The notes under the pieces are model-generated. The model saw only the letters and a program-made list of their open reading frames with translations. It made no database searches and was not told the origin of the DNA. From positions 1,038,001 to 1,102,000 of the forward strand of contig NZ_QFYP01000001.1 in NCBI RefSeq assembly GCF_003254505.1: DNA of 64,000 nucleotides, given 5' to 3'. A program made the position numbers and the translations under genes. Below are positions 48,679-56,904 of this stretch, in pieces. The number at the start of each line of letters is the position of its first letter. The first letter of the stretch is position 1. Source of the stretch: Phenylobacterium hankyongense (GTDB lineage Bacteria; Pseudomonadota; Alphaproteobacteria; Caulobacterales; Caulobacteraceae).

Positions 48679-48708
48679 CCCGAGGCGGCCTAGCCCGAGG
48701 CGGCCTAG
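48664..48708. repeat. 15-bp tandem repeat, three copies, spanning two convergent stop codons
   Basis: Units CCCGAGGCCGCCTAG (48664-48678), CCCGAGGCGGCCTAG (48679-48693) and CCCGAGGCGGCCTAG (48694-48708). The first unit ends with the glycosyltransferase stop and the third holds the stop of the TonB-dependent receptor on the other strand. The 13-mer CCGAGGCGGCCTA also occurs at 58638-58650, at the end of phnE. Confidence 0.8.
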
Positions 48709-51026
48709 AAGGTCAGCCGCAGCCCGGCCAGGACCGAACGCGGCGCCGCGGGGCTGAGGCTCCGCGGATTGGCGGCGCCGGGCGCCTCGGCCAGCGCCAC
48801 CTGGTCGGTCTGGGCGAAGGTCCCGAAGGTGGCGTAGCGGGCGTCCGTGAGGTTGCGCACCGCCAGGAACATCTCCATCGCCGGGGTCAGGCGCCAGCCC
48901 GCGGAGAGGTTCGCCACCACATAGCCGGGCAGGCGCGGCTGCAGGTTGGCCTCGTCTCCGAACAGGATCTGGCCGCTGGCCGCCGTCACGTCGAGCGCCA
49001 CGCGCCACGGCTCCGGCGCATAGGAAAGCCCCAGCTTCAGCCGTTGGCGCGCCACGCCCGGCAGGGCGTCGCCGGGCCTCACGAAGATCTGGCCGCCCGC
49101 GTCGGCCGCCGGGTTGTCGGGGCTGTTCAGCACCAGGGGCGAGCGGAAGGTGGCGTCGGTCAGCGCATAGCTGGCGTAGGCGCTGAACGCCCCGCGCTCG
49201 AGCTGGCCCTGCGCCTCCACGCCCTGCCGGCGGGTGCGGCCGACGTTCTGGAAGTAGCCGCGGCCGCGCACCTCGCTGGCCACCAGGCTGATGTCGTCGG
49301 CGGTGGCGGTGCGGAACACCCCGAGGCTCCAGCTGGCGCTCAGCCCGTGCGCGCCGTGGCGGCCGCGCAGGCCGGCCTCCACCGTCTGCGCCCGCACCTG
49401 CTTCAGAGGGGGATCGGCGACGAAGAAGTTGGTCAGGCTGCACGGCGCCTGCGCGCTCGCGCAGGAGAGTTCGGCCGGCGCCGGCGCGCGGTTGGCCTGC
49501 GCGTAGCTCAGATAGCCGCTGACGCCGCCGCCCAGCCGGTAGGTGAGGCCCGCCGCCGGATTGAACCGGGTGAAGCTGTGGTCGCCGTCCAGCGCCGTCC
49601 CGCGGTGATCCGACAGCCGGATCTCCGCCCGGTTCAGCCGTCCGGACAGCGTCAGGGCCAGCCGCGGCCCGGCCTGCCAGACGTCGGAGACGTAGAGGCC
49701 GGCGTAGCGGGTGCGCGCGCCGAGCGCGACGGGCGTGATCGGCCCGCCCGGCTGGTCCACCAGCACGCCGCCGCCGCCGCCCATGCCGGCGAAGCCGCGA
49801 TCGGCGGTGAGCGCCCCCAGCAGCGACTGGGCCGAGAAGGCGGTCCAGCCCATGTCCAGGCTCGCGCCGGCGGTAAGGCTGTTGGCGCGGCCCAGCAGCG
49901 GCCGGCTCCACACCAGCTGGGCGGCGGCGCCGGAGCTGGTGGTGCGGGTGTCGCTGACGTTGAGCTGGGCGTAGGGGCCGCCATGCAGGACGTCGCCGAT
50001 CGGCGCGCCGGCGGCGTCGGTCAGCACCGGGCCTTCCGCCTCCAGACAGAGCAGGGCCGGGTCGGCGTCGCAGGGCGCGGCGTCGGTGGCGTCGCCGTTC
50101 CGCGTTTGCTGGCGCAGCCGCCCGACGTAGGCCCGCGCCTGCAGCGTCAGGTCCGGGCTCGCCTCCACGTCGCCGGAGAGCCGCAGCAGGCCGAAATGGT
50201 TGCGGGTCTCGTCCGGGTAGGTGAACACCGCGCGGCGGTCGGCGGCGAGCAGCTCCACCGGCGCGGGACCGGTGCCCGTCAGGTCGTTGTCGGCGGCGAT
50301 CAGGCCGGCGTGCAGCTCCACGGGTCCATGACGCAGGCCGAGGTCGGCATAGACCTGGCGCACGCGGCTCGGCGAGAAATCCCGCCAGCCGTCCTCGTCC
50401 CGCGCCGACGCGGCCACGTAGAGCCCCAGGTCGCCGTCCGCGCGGCCGTAAGCGACCTCCGCATTGCGCGCCCCGAAACTGCCCGCCGACAGCGTCGCCG
50501 AGCCGCCGGGATCGCTGAAGCCGTCGCGCAGCCGCACGCTCAGCGAGCCGCCGAGCGCGTTCAGGCCGAACACCGGATTGGAGCCCTCCAGGGTCAGGGC
50601 GCGGATCGCCGCCTCCGGGATCAGGTCCCAGTTCACGGTGTCGCCGAACGGCTGGTTGAAACGCACGCCGTCGACGTAGACGGCCACGCCCTGGGCGGAG
50701 CCCTGCAGGGGCGAGGCCTCGAACCCGCGGTAGACGAGGTTGGGCTGGTAGGGATTGGCCTGGGCGTCGCTCAAGGCCACGCCGGGCGCGCGGCGTTCCA
50801 GCGCCTGCAGCAGCGCGGAGCCCTGCCCCGGCTGCAGGTCGGCGGCGTCGAGGGTCACCGCCGCGGCCGGGATTTCGTCGCGCTCGGCCTGGGCTTCCGA
50901 CAGCGGCGAGCGGGCGACGACGGTCACGCCGCTGAGCTGCGCCGGCGCCTCTTCGGCCCGCGCCGGCGCGCGCCCGCCCAGGACGCCGATGGCGGCGCCG
51001 GCGAGCAGGAAGGTGAGGATTTTCAT
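48705..51026 (-). CDS. TonB-dependent receptor
   Basis: A 773-residue outer-membrane receptor with signal peptide (about 1-24), a plug domain (V-T-V-V-A-R-S-P near 35, later V-Y-V-D-G-V-R-F-N-Q-P-F-G-D, G-L-N-A-L-G-G-S-L-S-V) and a 22-strand-type barrel ending in R-L-T-F with terminal Phe. The ligand cannot be inferred from sequence. Its place 46 bp after phoU on the same strand suggests phosphate-regulated uptake, for instance of a phosphorylated or metal-phosphate compound. No Pho box was found directly before it. Confidence 0.92.
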   Translation of the reverse strand: MKILTFLLAGAAIGVLGGRAPARAEEAPAQLSGVTVVARSPLSEAQAERDEIPAAAVTLDAADLQPGQGSALLQALERRAPGVALSDAQANPYQPNLVYRGFEASPLQGSAQGVAVYVDGVRFNQPFGDTVNWDLIPEAAIRALTLEGSNPVFGLNALGGSLSVRLRDGFSDPGGSATLSAGSFGARNAEVAYGRADGDLGLYVAASARDEDGWRDFSPSRVRQVYADLGLRHGPVELHAGLIAADNDLTGTGPAPVELLAADRRAVFTYPDETRNHFGLLRLSGDVEASPDLTLQARAYVGRLRQQTRNGDATDAAPCDADPALLCLEAEGPVLTDAAGAPIGDVLHGGPYAQLNVSDTRTTSSGAAAQLVWSRPLLGRANSLTAGASLDMGWTAFSAQSLLGALTADRGFAGMGGGGGVLVDQPGGPITPVALGARTRYAGLYVSDVWQAGPRLALTLSGRLNRAEIRLSDHRGTALDGDHSFTRFNPAAGLTYRLGGGVSGYLSYAQANRAPAPAELSCASAQAPCSLTNFFVADPPLKQVRAQTVEAGLRGRHGAHGLSASWSLGVFRTATADDISLVASEVRGRGYFQNVGRTRRQGVEAQGQLERGAFSAYASYALTDATFRSPLVLNSPDNPAADAGGQIFVRPGDALPGVARQRLKLGLSYAPEPWRVALDVTAASGQILFGDEANLQPRLPGYVVANLSAGWRLTPAMEMFLAVRNLTDARYATFGTFAQTDQVALAEAPGAANPRSLSPAAPRSVLAGLRLTF

Positions 51027-51072
51027 GCGGCCGGCACGCTAGTGGAACCGCCCGGCGAGGCCTAGCCGGGGT

Positions 51073-51762
51073 CTAGGCGCCGGGCAGGTTTTCCAGCTTC
51101 GGGCGCGAGGTGAGCTGTTCGCCGGTGATCTCGTAGTGGACGATCTCGGCGATGTTGGTGGCGTGGTCGCCGATCCGCTCCAGGTTCTTGGCCACGAACA
51201 GCAGGTGGGCGCAGGCGGTGATCGTCCGCGGATCGCCCATCATGTAGGTCAGGAGCTCGCGGAACAGGCTCTCGTAGTGCTCGTCCACCTCGCGGTCGCG
51301 GGACCAGACCTCCGAGGCCAGCACCAGGTCGTCGCGGGAGTGGGCGTCGAGGGAGTCGTGCAGGCGGCGCAGCACCAGGCGACCCATCCGTTCGATCGGC
51401 CGCATCAGCGGCGCCATCGGCTCCGCCTCGCCGAGGATCAGGGCGCGCTTGGCGATGTTCTTGGCGAGGTCGCCGCAACGCTCGAGGTTGGAGGCCATCT
51501 TCAGGGCCGCCAGGGTGCGCCGAAGGTCGATGGCCACCGGCTGGCGGAGCGCCATCAGCTGGGTGGCGCGCTCCTCGATCTCCAGCTCCAGGTCGTCGAG
51601 CTTGCGGTCGCGCTCCACCACCTCCGCGGCGAGCTGCGGGTCGCGCTTGATCAGCGCGGTGAGCGCGTCGGAGACCTCGGCCTCGGCCAGGCCCCCCAGG
51701 CGGGTGACCTCGGCCTTGATCGCCGCCAGTTCCTGGTCGAACGCCCTGACTGTGTGCTCCAT
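51073..51762 (-). CDS. phoU: Phosphate signalling protein PhoU
   Basis: A 229-residue all-helical protein with the two PhoU repeats and their metal-cluster patterns (N-L-E-R-C-G-D-L-A-K-N-I-A and N-L-E-R-I-G-D-H-A-T-N-I-A-E). It links the Pst transporter to PhoR kinase activity and restrains the Pho regulon in high phosphate. It lies 10 bp after pstB. The phoB/phoR genes, often next to phoU, are not in this window. Confidence 0.96.
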   Translation of the reverse strand: MEHTVRAFDQELAAIKAEVTRLGGLAEAEVSDALTALIKRDPQLAAEVVERDRKLDDLELEIEERATQLMALRQPVAIDLRRTLAALKMASNLERCGDLAKNIAKRALILGEAEPMAPLMRPIERMGRLVLRRLHDSLDAHSRDDLVLASEVWSRDREVDEHYESLFRELLTYMMGDPRTITACAHLLFVAKNLERIGDHATNIAEIVHYEITGEQLTSRPKLENLPGA

Positions 51763-51772
51763 GGCGCGCTCC

Positions 51773-52582
51773 TCAGCCGAACCGGCCGGTGATGTAGTCG
51801 GAGGTCCGGGCGGTCACCGGACGGGTGAACAGCGAGCTGGTCGGCCCGAATTCCACCAGTTCGCCCAGGTACATGAAGCCCGTGTAGTCGCTGACCCGCG
51901 CCGCCTGGCCGAGGTTGTGGGTGACGACGACGATGGTGTGGTCGGTTTTCAGCTGGCTCAGCGTCTCCTCCAGCCGGGCGCTGGAGATCGGGTCGAGCGC
52001 CGAGGTGGGCTCGTCGAGCAGCAGCACCTCGGGCCGGACCGCCACGGCGCGGGCCACGCACAGCCGCTGCTGCTGGCCGCCGGAGAGGCCGAGGCCGGGC
52101 CCCTTGAGGTTGTCCTTCACCTCGTCCCAGAGGGCGGAGCGGCGCAGGGATTCCTCGACCCGCGCGTCCATCTCCGGCTTGGAGAGGCTCTCGTACAGCC
52201 GCACGCCGAACGCGACGTTGTCGTACACCGACATCGGGAACGGGGTGGGCTTCTGGAACACCATGCCGATCCGCGAGCGGAGCTGCGCCAGGTTCACCCG
52301 CGGCTTGAGGATGTTCTCCCCGTCCATCAGGATCTCGCCGGTCGCCTTCTGGCCCGGATAGAGCTCGTACATCCGGTTCAGCGTCCGCAGCAGGGTGGAC
52401 TTGCCGCAGCCGGAGGGGCCGATCAGGGCGGTGACCTTGTTGCGCGCGAACGGGATCGAGACCGACTTCAGGACCCGGCTGTCGCCGTAATGGAAGTCGA
52501 GATCGCGCGTCTCCAGCTTCACCTCGGAGCCCGGCAGCGTGGCGATGCTGGTTTCGAAGCCGTCGGCGGTCAGGGTGTTCAT
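51773..52582 (-). CDS. pstB: Phosphate ABC transporter ATP-binding protein PstB
   Basis: A 269-residue ABC ATPase with Walker A G-P-S-G-C-G-K-S, the signature L-S-G-G-Q-Q-Q-R, Walker [14 protein letters not shown] and the Pst-specific N-R-M-Y-E-L-Y-P-G and [12 protein letters not shown] segments. It powers PstSCA uptake of phosphate. The start overlaps the pstA stop by 4 nt. Confidence 0.97.
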   Translation of the reverse strand: MNTLTADGFETSIATLPGSEVKLETRDLDFHYGDSRVLKSVSIPFARNKVTALIGPSGCGKSTLLRTLNRMYELYPGQKATGEILMDGENILKPRVNLAQLRSRIGMVFQKPTPFPMSVYDNVAFGVRLYESLSKPEMDARVEESLRRSALWDEVKDNLKGPGLGLSGGQQQRLCVARAVAVRPEVLLLDEPTSALDPISSARLEETLSQLKTDHTIVVVTHNLGQAARVSDYTGFMYLGELVEFGPTSSLFTRPVTARTSDYITGRFG

Positions 52583-53445
52583 GAGCGGCGAGGCTCCTTG
52601 GCGATGGCGCGCGACAGCACGGTGACGCCCAGCACGGTGGCGGCGATCAGCAGCGCCCCCGCCCAGGCCAGACGGCGCCAGTCATCATAGGCGCTCAGCG
52701 CGTAGTTGAAGATCACCACCGGCAGGTTGGCGGTGGGCTGGGTGAGGTTCAGGCTGAAGAACTGGTTGTTTAGCGCGGTGAACAGCAGCGGCGCGGTCTC
52801 GCCGCTGATGCGGGCGAAGGCCAGCAGGGCGCCGGTTAGGATGCCGCTGCCCGCCGAGCGCCAGAGCACCTGGCGGATGACCAGCGACAGCGGCGCGCCG
52901 AGCGCCACGCCCGCCTCGCGCAGGGTGGCGGCCTGCAGGGCCAGCACGTCCTCGGTGGTGCGGGTGATCACCGGCGCGGCCAGCAGCGCCAGGGCCACCG
53001 AGCCGGCCAGGCCGGAGAAGCCCTTGAACGGCGCGACGAGCACCTCGTAGACGAACAGGCCGACCAGGATCGAGGGCGCCGAGAGCAGCACGTCGTTGAT
53101 GAACCGCACCAGGCTGCCGTAGCGGCTGCCCTTGGCGTATTCGGCCAGCCAGGTGCCGGCCAGCACGCCGATGACCAGGGCGATGGCCATGGCCAGCACG
53201 CACATCATGATTGAGCCGGCGATGGCGTTGGCCAGCCCGCCCCTCGACCCCGGCGCGGGGGTGGAGCGGATGAAGACGTCGAGGTTCAGCCCGCCGAGCC
53301 CCTGCTTCAGCAGCGACCACAGGATGGCGGCCAGCGCCGCCAGGGCGACGACGGTGACCAGCACGCAGAAGGCGGAGAAGACGGCGTTGGTCAGCCGCCG
53401 CCGGACCAGCCGGCCGGGCTCCCTGCGGATCGGGGCGACGCTCAC
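52579..53445 (-). CDS. pstA: Phosphate ABC transporter permease PstA
   Basis: A 288-residue inner-membrane permease with about six helices and the transporter loop typical of PstA ([10 protein letters not shown] and [12 protein letters not shown]). The GTG start at 53445 overlaps the pstC stop (GTGA). The same frame continues open upstream across pstC, but homology begins here. Confidence 0.95.
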   Translation of the reverse strand: MSVAPIRREPGRLVRRRLTNAVFSAFCVLVTVVALAALAAILWSLLKQGLGGLNLDVFIRSTPAPGSRGGLANAIAGSIMMCVLAMAIALVIGVLAGTWLAEYAKGSRYGSLVRFINDVLLSAPSILVGLFVYEVLVAPFKGFSGLAGSVALALLAAPVITRTTEDVLALQAATLREAGVALGAPLSLVIRQVLWRSAGSGILTGALLAFARISGETAPLLFTALNNQFFSLNLTQPTANLPVVIFNYALSAYDDWRRLAWAGALLIAATVLGVTVLSRAIAKEPRRS

Positions 53446-54407
53446 AGCCGGCTCTCCTGGCGGCGCAGCAGCAGGCGGGCCAGCGCCAGCACGGTGAAGG
53501 TGATCACGAACAGCACCAGCCCGAGCGCGATCAGGGCCGAGGTGTGGACCGGGCTGGTGGCCTCGGTGAATTCGTTGGCGATGGTCGAGGCGATCGTCGA
53601 GCCGCTGTCGAACAGCGACTTCGGGAAGCCGTGCGCATTGCCGATGATGAAGGTCACCGCCATGGTCTCGCCCAGCGCCCGGCCGAGGCCCAGCATCACC
53701 GCGCCGATGGCGCCGCCGCGGACGTAGGGCAGGGTCACGGACATCACCACCTCGGCGGTGGTCGCGCCCAGGCCATAGGCGCTCTCGCGCACCGCCGCCG
53801 GCACCGTCAGCAAGAGCTCGCGCAGGGTGGCGGCCATGAACGGCAGGATCATGATCGCCAGGATGATCGAGGCCGACAGGATGCCGGAGCCGTTGGGGAC
53901 GCCGACGGTGAGCTTCTCCAGCAGCGAGCCGGGCTTGGCGGCCATCATCAGCGGCAGCTGCACAAATTTGGAGAACATCGGGGCGAACACGAACAGGCCC
54001 CACATGCCGTAGACGATCGAGGGAATGCCGGCGAGCAGCTCGACGGCGGTGCCGATCGGCCGCCGCAGCGGCGCCGGGCAGAGCTCGGTCAGGAAGAAGG
54101 CCACCCCGCCGGCCACCGGCAGCGCCAGCGCCAGCGCCAGGGCGGAGGTGACGAGGGTGCCGACCACCGGGCCCGCCGCGCCGTAGACGTCGGTCACCGG
54201 GTTCCAGGCCGAGGTGGTGAAGAAGCCGAACCCGAAGCGGCGCAGCGCCGGCCAGCCGCCAATCAGCAGCGCCACCAGGAGTCCGCCGAGCGCCGCCAGC
54301 AGCGCCGTCGCCGCGGCGAAGCACAGGCCTTCGAAGACCTTGGCGATCGTCGCGCCGCGCGGCTGCGCGCGGCGGGTGGCGCTGGGACTGGAAACGACGG
54401 CGGTCAT
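53442..54407 (-). CDS. pstC: Phosphate ABC transporter permease PstC
   Basis: A 321-residue inner-membrane permease with about six helices. Family stretches: F-F-T-T-S-A-W-N-P-V, E-L-L-A-G-I-P-S-I-V-Y-G-M-W-G, R-E-S-A-Y-G-L-G-A-T, and L-G-L-G-R-A-L-G-E-T-M-A-V-T. It forms the channel with PstA. Starts 5 bp after pstS and overlaps pstA by 4 nt. Confidence 0.96.
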   Translation of the reverse strand: MTAVVSSPSATRRAQPRGATIAKVFEGLCFAAATALLAALGGLLVALLIGGWPALRRFGFGFFTTSAWNPVTDVYGAAGPVVGTLVTSALALALALPVAGGVAFFLTELCPAPLRRPIGTAVELLAGIPSIVYGMWGLFVFAPMFSKFVQLPLMMAAKPGSLLEKLTVGVPNGSGILSASIILAIMILPFMAATLRELLLTVPAAVRESAYGLGATTAEVVMSVTLPYVRGGAIGAVMLGLGRALGETMAVTFIIGNAHGFPKSLFDSGSTIASTIANEFTEATSPVHTSALIALGLVLFVITFTVLALARLLLRRQESRL

Positions 54408-54412
54408 CTGGC

Positions 54413-55477
54413 TCAGGGGGCGACGTAGACGGGTTTGCCGTCCGGGCCGGTGACGGCGGACCAGCTCTGGCGGACACGGGCCTTCAGGTCGGCCGGCAGC
54501 GGCACATAGTCGAGGGACTGCGCCGTGGCGTCGCCCTTGGCATAGGCCCAGTCGAAGAACTTCAGCACCGATTGGCCCTTAGCCGGATCGGCCTGCTTGG
54601 CGTGCAACAGGATGAAGGTCGCCCCGGTGATCGGCCAGGCGTTCTGGCCCGGCTGGTTGAGCAGCAGCAGGTAGAAGCCCGGGGCCTTGCTCCAGTCCGC
54701 GCCCGCCGCGGCCGCCGCGAAGCTGTCGGCGGCGGGGATGACGAAGGCGCCGGCGGCGTTCTGCATCAGGGCATAGGTCATGTCGTTCTGCTTGGCGTAG
54801 GCGTACTCGACATAGCCGATCGCGCCCGGCGTCTGCTTCACGAAGGCGGCGACGCCGTCGTTGCCCTTGCCGCCGAGGCCGGTGGGCCAGGCCACCGAGT
54901 CGCTCGCGCCCACCGTCCACTGCGGCGCGACCTGCGTCAGGTAGCTGGTGAACAGGAAGCTGGTGCCCGAGCCGTCGGAGCGGTGCACGACGGTGATCGC
55001 CAGGTTGGGCAGCTTGACGCCGGGATTGACCGCGGCGACGGCCGGATCGCTCCACTTGGCGACCTTGCCCAGGTAGATGTCGGCCAGCAGCGGGCCGGTC
55101 AGCTTCAGCTGGCCCTTGGCCACGCCCGGCAGGTTGGCCACCGGGACCACCCCGCCCATCACCGTGGGAAACTGCACCAGGCCGGCCTGCGTCAGCTCAT
55201 CGGCCTTCAGCGGCTTGTCGGTGGCGCCGAACGCCACGGTGCCGGCCTTGATCTGCTTGATGCCGCCGCCGGAGCCGATGGCCTGGTAGTTGAGGGCGAG
55301 GCCGGTCTCGGCCTTCTGCGTCTCCGCCCACTTGGCGTAGAGGGGCGCCGGGAAGGTCGCGCCGGCGCCTGAGATCGCCACGCCGCCGCTCGCGGCGGGC
55401 GTCTTGGCCTTGTCGCCGCCGCTGCAGGCGGCGAGCGCCAGGCTGGCGGTGAGCGCCACCAGAATGGTCCGGATCAT
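54413..55477 (-). CDS. pstS: Phosphate-binding protein PstS, lipoprotein form
   Basis: A 354-residue phosphate-binding protein. Lipobox L-A-A-C (Cys18), then A-I-S-G-A-G-A-T-F-P-A-P-L-Y-A-K-W and the phosphate-site segments G-S-G-G-G-I-K-Q-I, F-G-A-T-D-K-P-L, and R-S-D-G-S-G-T-S. The first helix is followed by a Gly/Asp/Lys linker, fitting membrane anchoring. Directly precedes pstC. A Pho box lies 41-60 bp upstream. Close paralogue of the next gene. Confidence 0.95.
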   Translation of the reverse strand: MIRTILVALTASLALAACSGGDKAKTPAASGGVAISGAGATFPAPLYAKWAETQKAETGLALNYQAIGSGGGIKQIKAGTVAFGATDKPLKADELTQAGLVQFPTVMGGVVPVANLPGVAKGQLKLTGPLLADIYLGKVAKWSDPAVAAVNPGVKLPNLAITVVHRSDGSGTSFLFTSYLTQVAPQWTVGASDSVAWPTGLGGKGNDGVAAFVKQTPGAIGYVEYAYAKQNDMTYALMQNAAGAFVIPAADSFAAAAAGADWSKAPGFYLLLLNQPGQNAWPITGATFILLHAKQADPAKGQSVLKFFDWAYAKGDATAQSLDYVPLPADLKARVRQSWSAVTGPDGKPVYVAP

Positions 55478-55517
55478 CGCGGTCTCCCTGATCTGGGCTA
55501 CCCGTTACGGGGCCTAG

Positions 55518-55537
55518 ATGACAGTTCCGTGACAGTT
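55518..55537 (-). promoter_or_regulatory. Pho box upstream of pstS
   Basis: On the minus strand CTGTCACGGAACTGTCAT: two CTGTCA half-sites with 11-bp spacing (CTGTCAC-GGAA-CTGTCAT), as in published PhoB sites. It lies 41-60 bp before the pstS ATG, in the position expected for an activator. Confidence 0.87.
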
Positions 55538-55601
55538 CGGCGGCGCCTCGGCAAGAGGTCGCCCCCGCAACGGCCGGGGCCGCGCGGGGGCAGGTCTCAA
55601 C

Positions 55602-56639
55602 TTAGCGGTAGACCGGCTTGCCGTCCGGACCGACGACCTTGCTCCACGACTTGCGGATCAGGTCCTTCACGGCCGCGGGCAGCGGCACGTAGTCGAGGGA
55701 GACGGCCGCGGCGTCGCCGTTCTTGTAGGCCCAGTCGAAGAAGGCCAGCACTTCACGGCCGTCAGTCGGCTTGTCCTGCTTGGTGTGCACCAGGATGAAG
55801 GTGGCGCCGGTGATCGGCCAGGCGTTGGCGCCCGGCTGGTCGAGCAGCAGCAGGTAGAAGCCCGGAGCCGCGCTCCACTTGGCGCCCGCGGCGGCGGCGG
55901 CGAAGTTCTCCGCCGTCGGCGACACGAACTTGCCGCCCTTGTTCTGCATCAGGGCGTAGGTGAGGTTGTTCTGCTTGGCGTAGGCGTATTCGACGTAGCC
56001 GATCGCGCCGGGCGTCTGCTTCACGAAGGCGGCGACGCCGTCGTTGCCCTTGCCGCCGAGGCCGGTGGGCCAGGCGACAGAGTCGTTGGCGCCCACTTCG
56101 CTCGCCCAGTGGGCGGCCTTCATCGACAGGTAGGTGGTGAACAGGAAGGTGGTGCCCGAGCCGTCCGAGCGGTGGACCACGGTGATCGGCAGGTTCGGCA
56201 GGGCGACGCCGGCGTTGGTCTTCACCAGCAGCGGGTCGTTCCACTTCTTGATGACGCCGCGATAGATGTCCGCCAGCTGCGCGCCGGTGAGCTTGACCTG
56301 GCCGGGACGCAGGCCGGGCAGGTTCATCACCGGCACCACGCCGCCGACCACGGTCGGGAACATGGCCAGGCCGCCGGCGGCCAGGTCGTCCGGCTTCAGC
56401 GGCTTGTCGGTGGCGCCGAAATCGACGGTGCCCGCGGTGATCTGCTTGATGCCGCCGCCCGAGCCGATCGCCTGGTAGTTCAGGCTGTTGCCGGTCTGGG
56501 CCTTATAGGTCTCCGCCCACTTGGCGTAGACGGGCGCGGGGAACGTCGCGCCGGCGCCCGAGATGGTCGCCGCCTGCGCCATGGTGGCCGCGCCTACGAT
56601 CAGGGCGGCGCCAAGGGCTGCCCCCAGTTTCTTCAACAT
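55602..56639 (-). CDS. pstS: Second PstS-like phosphate-binding protein, soluble form
   Basis: A 345-residue paralogue of the neighbouring PstS. It has a Sec signal peptide ending T-M-A-Q-A with no lipobox Cys, so it should be free in the periplasm. Binding-site segments are the same (G-S-G-G-G-I-K-Q-I, F-G-A-T-D-K-P-L, R-S-D-G-S-G-T-T). It lies upstream of the first pstS with 124 bp between, each having its own Pho box. Confidence 0.94.
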   Translation of the reverse strand: MLKKLGAALGAALIVGAATMAQAATISGAGATFPAPVYAKWAETYKAQTGNSLNYQAIGSGGGIKQITAGTVDFGATDKPLKPDDLAAGGLAMFPTVVGGVVPVMNLPGLRPGQVKLTGAQLADIYRGVIKKWNDPLLVKTNAGVALPNLPITVVHRSDGSGTTFLFTTYLSMKAAHWASEVGANDSVAWPTGLGGKGNDGVAAFVKQTPGAIGYVEYAYAKQNNLTYALMQNKGGKFVSPTAENFAAAAAGAKWSAAPGFYLLLLDQPGANAWPITGATFILVHTKQDKPTDGREVLAFFDWAYKNGDAAAVSLDYVPLPAAVKDLIRKSWSKVVGPDGKPVYR

Positions 56640-56704
56640 GGTTCTCTCCTGAAAAAGAGCGCCCCATCCACGTCGCTCTTGGCCCGGGTCCTTAGCCGGC
56701 TTGG

Positions 56705-56722
56705 TTGTCAGTTTGGTGACAG
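56705..56722 (-). promoter_or_regulatory. Pho box upstream of the second pstS
   Basis: On the minus strand CTGTCACCAAACTGACAA: half-sites CTGTCAC and CTGACAA with 11-bp spacing (CTGTCAC-CAAA-CTGACAA; second half 5 of 7). It lies 66-83 bp before the ATG. Confidence 0.75.
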
Positions 56723-56775
56723 CGCCGCTTCCAGCCTCGGCCGCCTCCTGCGCCGGCGGGCCGTTGAACGAGACG

Positions 56776-56793
56776 CTGTCACGTGTCTGTCAC
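56776..56793 (+). promoter_or_regulatory. Pho box upstream of the phosphate porin
   Basis: CTGTCACGTGTCTGTCAC: two identical CTGTCAC half-sites with 11-bp spacing. The best Pho box in the window. It lies about 112-129 bp before the porin ATG, in the 265-bp divergent region shared with the pstS above. Confidence 0.9.
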
Positions 56794-56904
56794 AGGAGTG
56801 TCGGCCAACCGTCATGGACCCCGGCTAAACCCCCGGCGGGCGATGGGGGGCATCGAGTTGAGACTTTTCCCCGCCCGGCTGATTCAACAAGACGGGAAAA
56901 GATC

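Noticed and set aside
51060..51078. Possible terminator between phoU and the TonB receptor
   Set aside because: GCCTAG/CTAGGC forms only a 6-bp stem and no T-run follows, so it is not convincing.
53446..54477. Apparent fusion frame joining pstA to upstream sequence
   Set aside because: This is the shadow of pstC in another frame; pstC has full homology on its own and a GTGA overlap with pstA.
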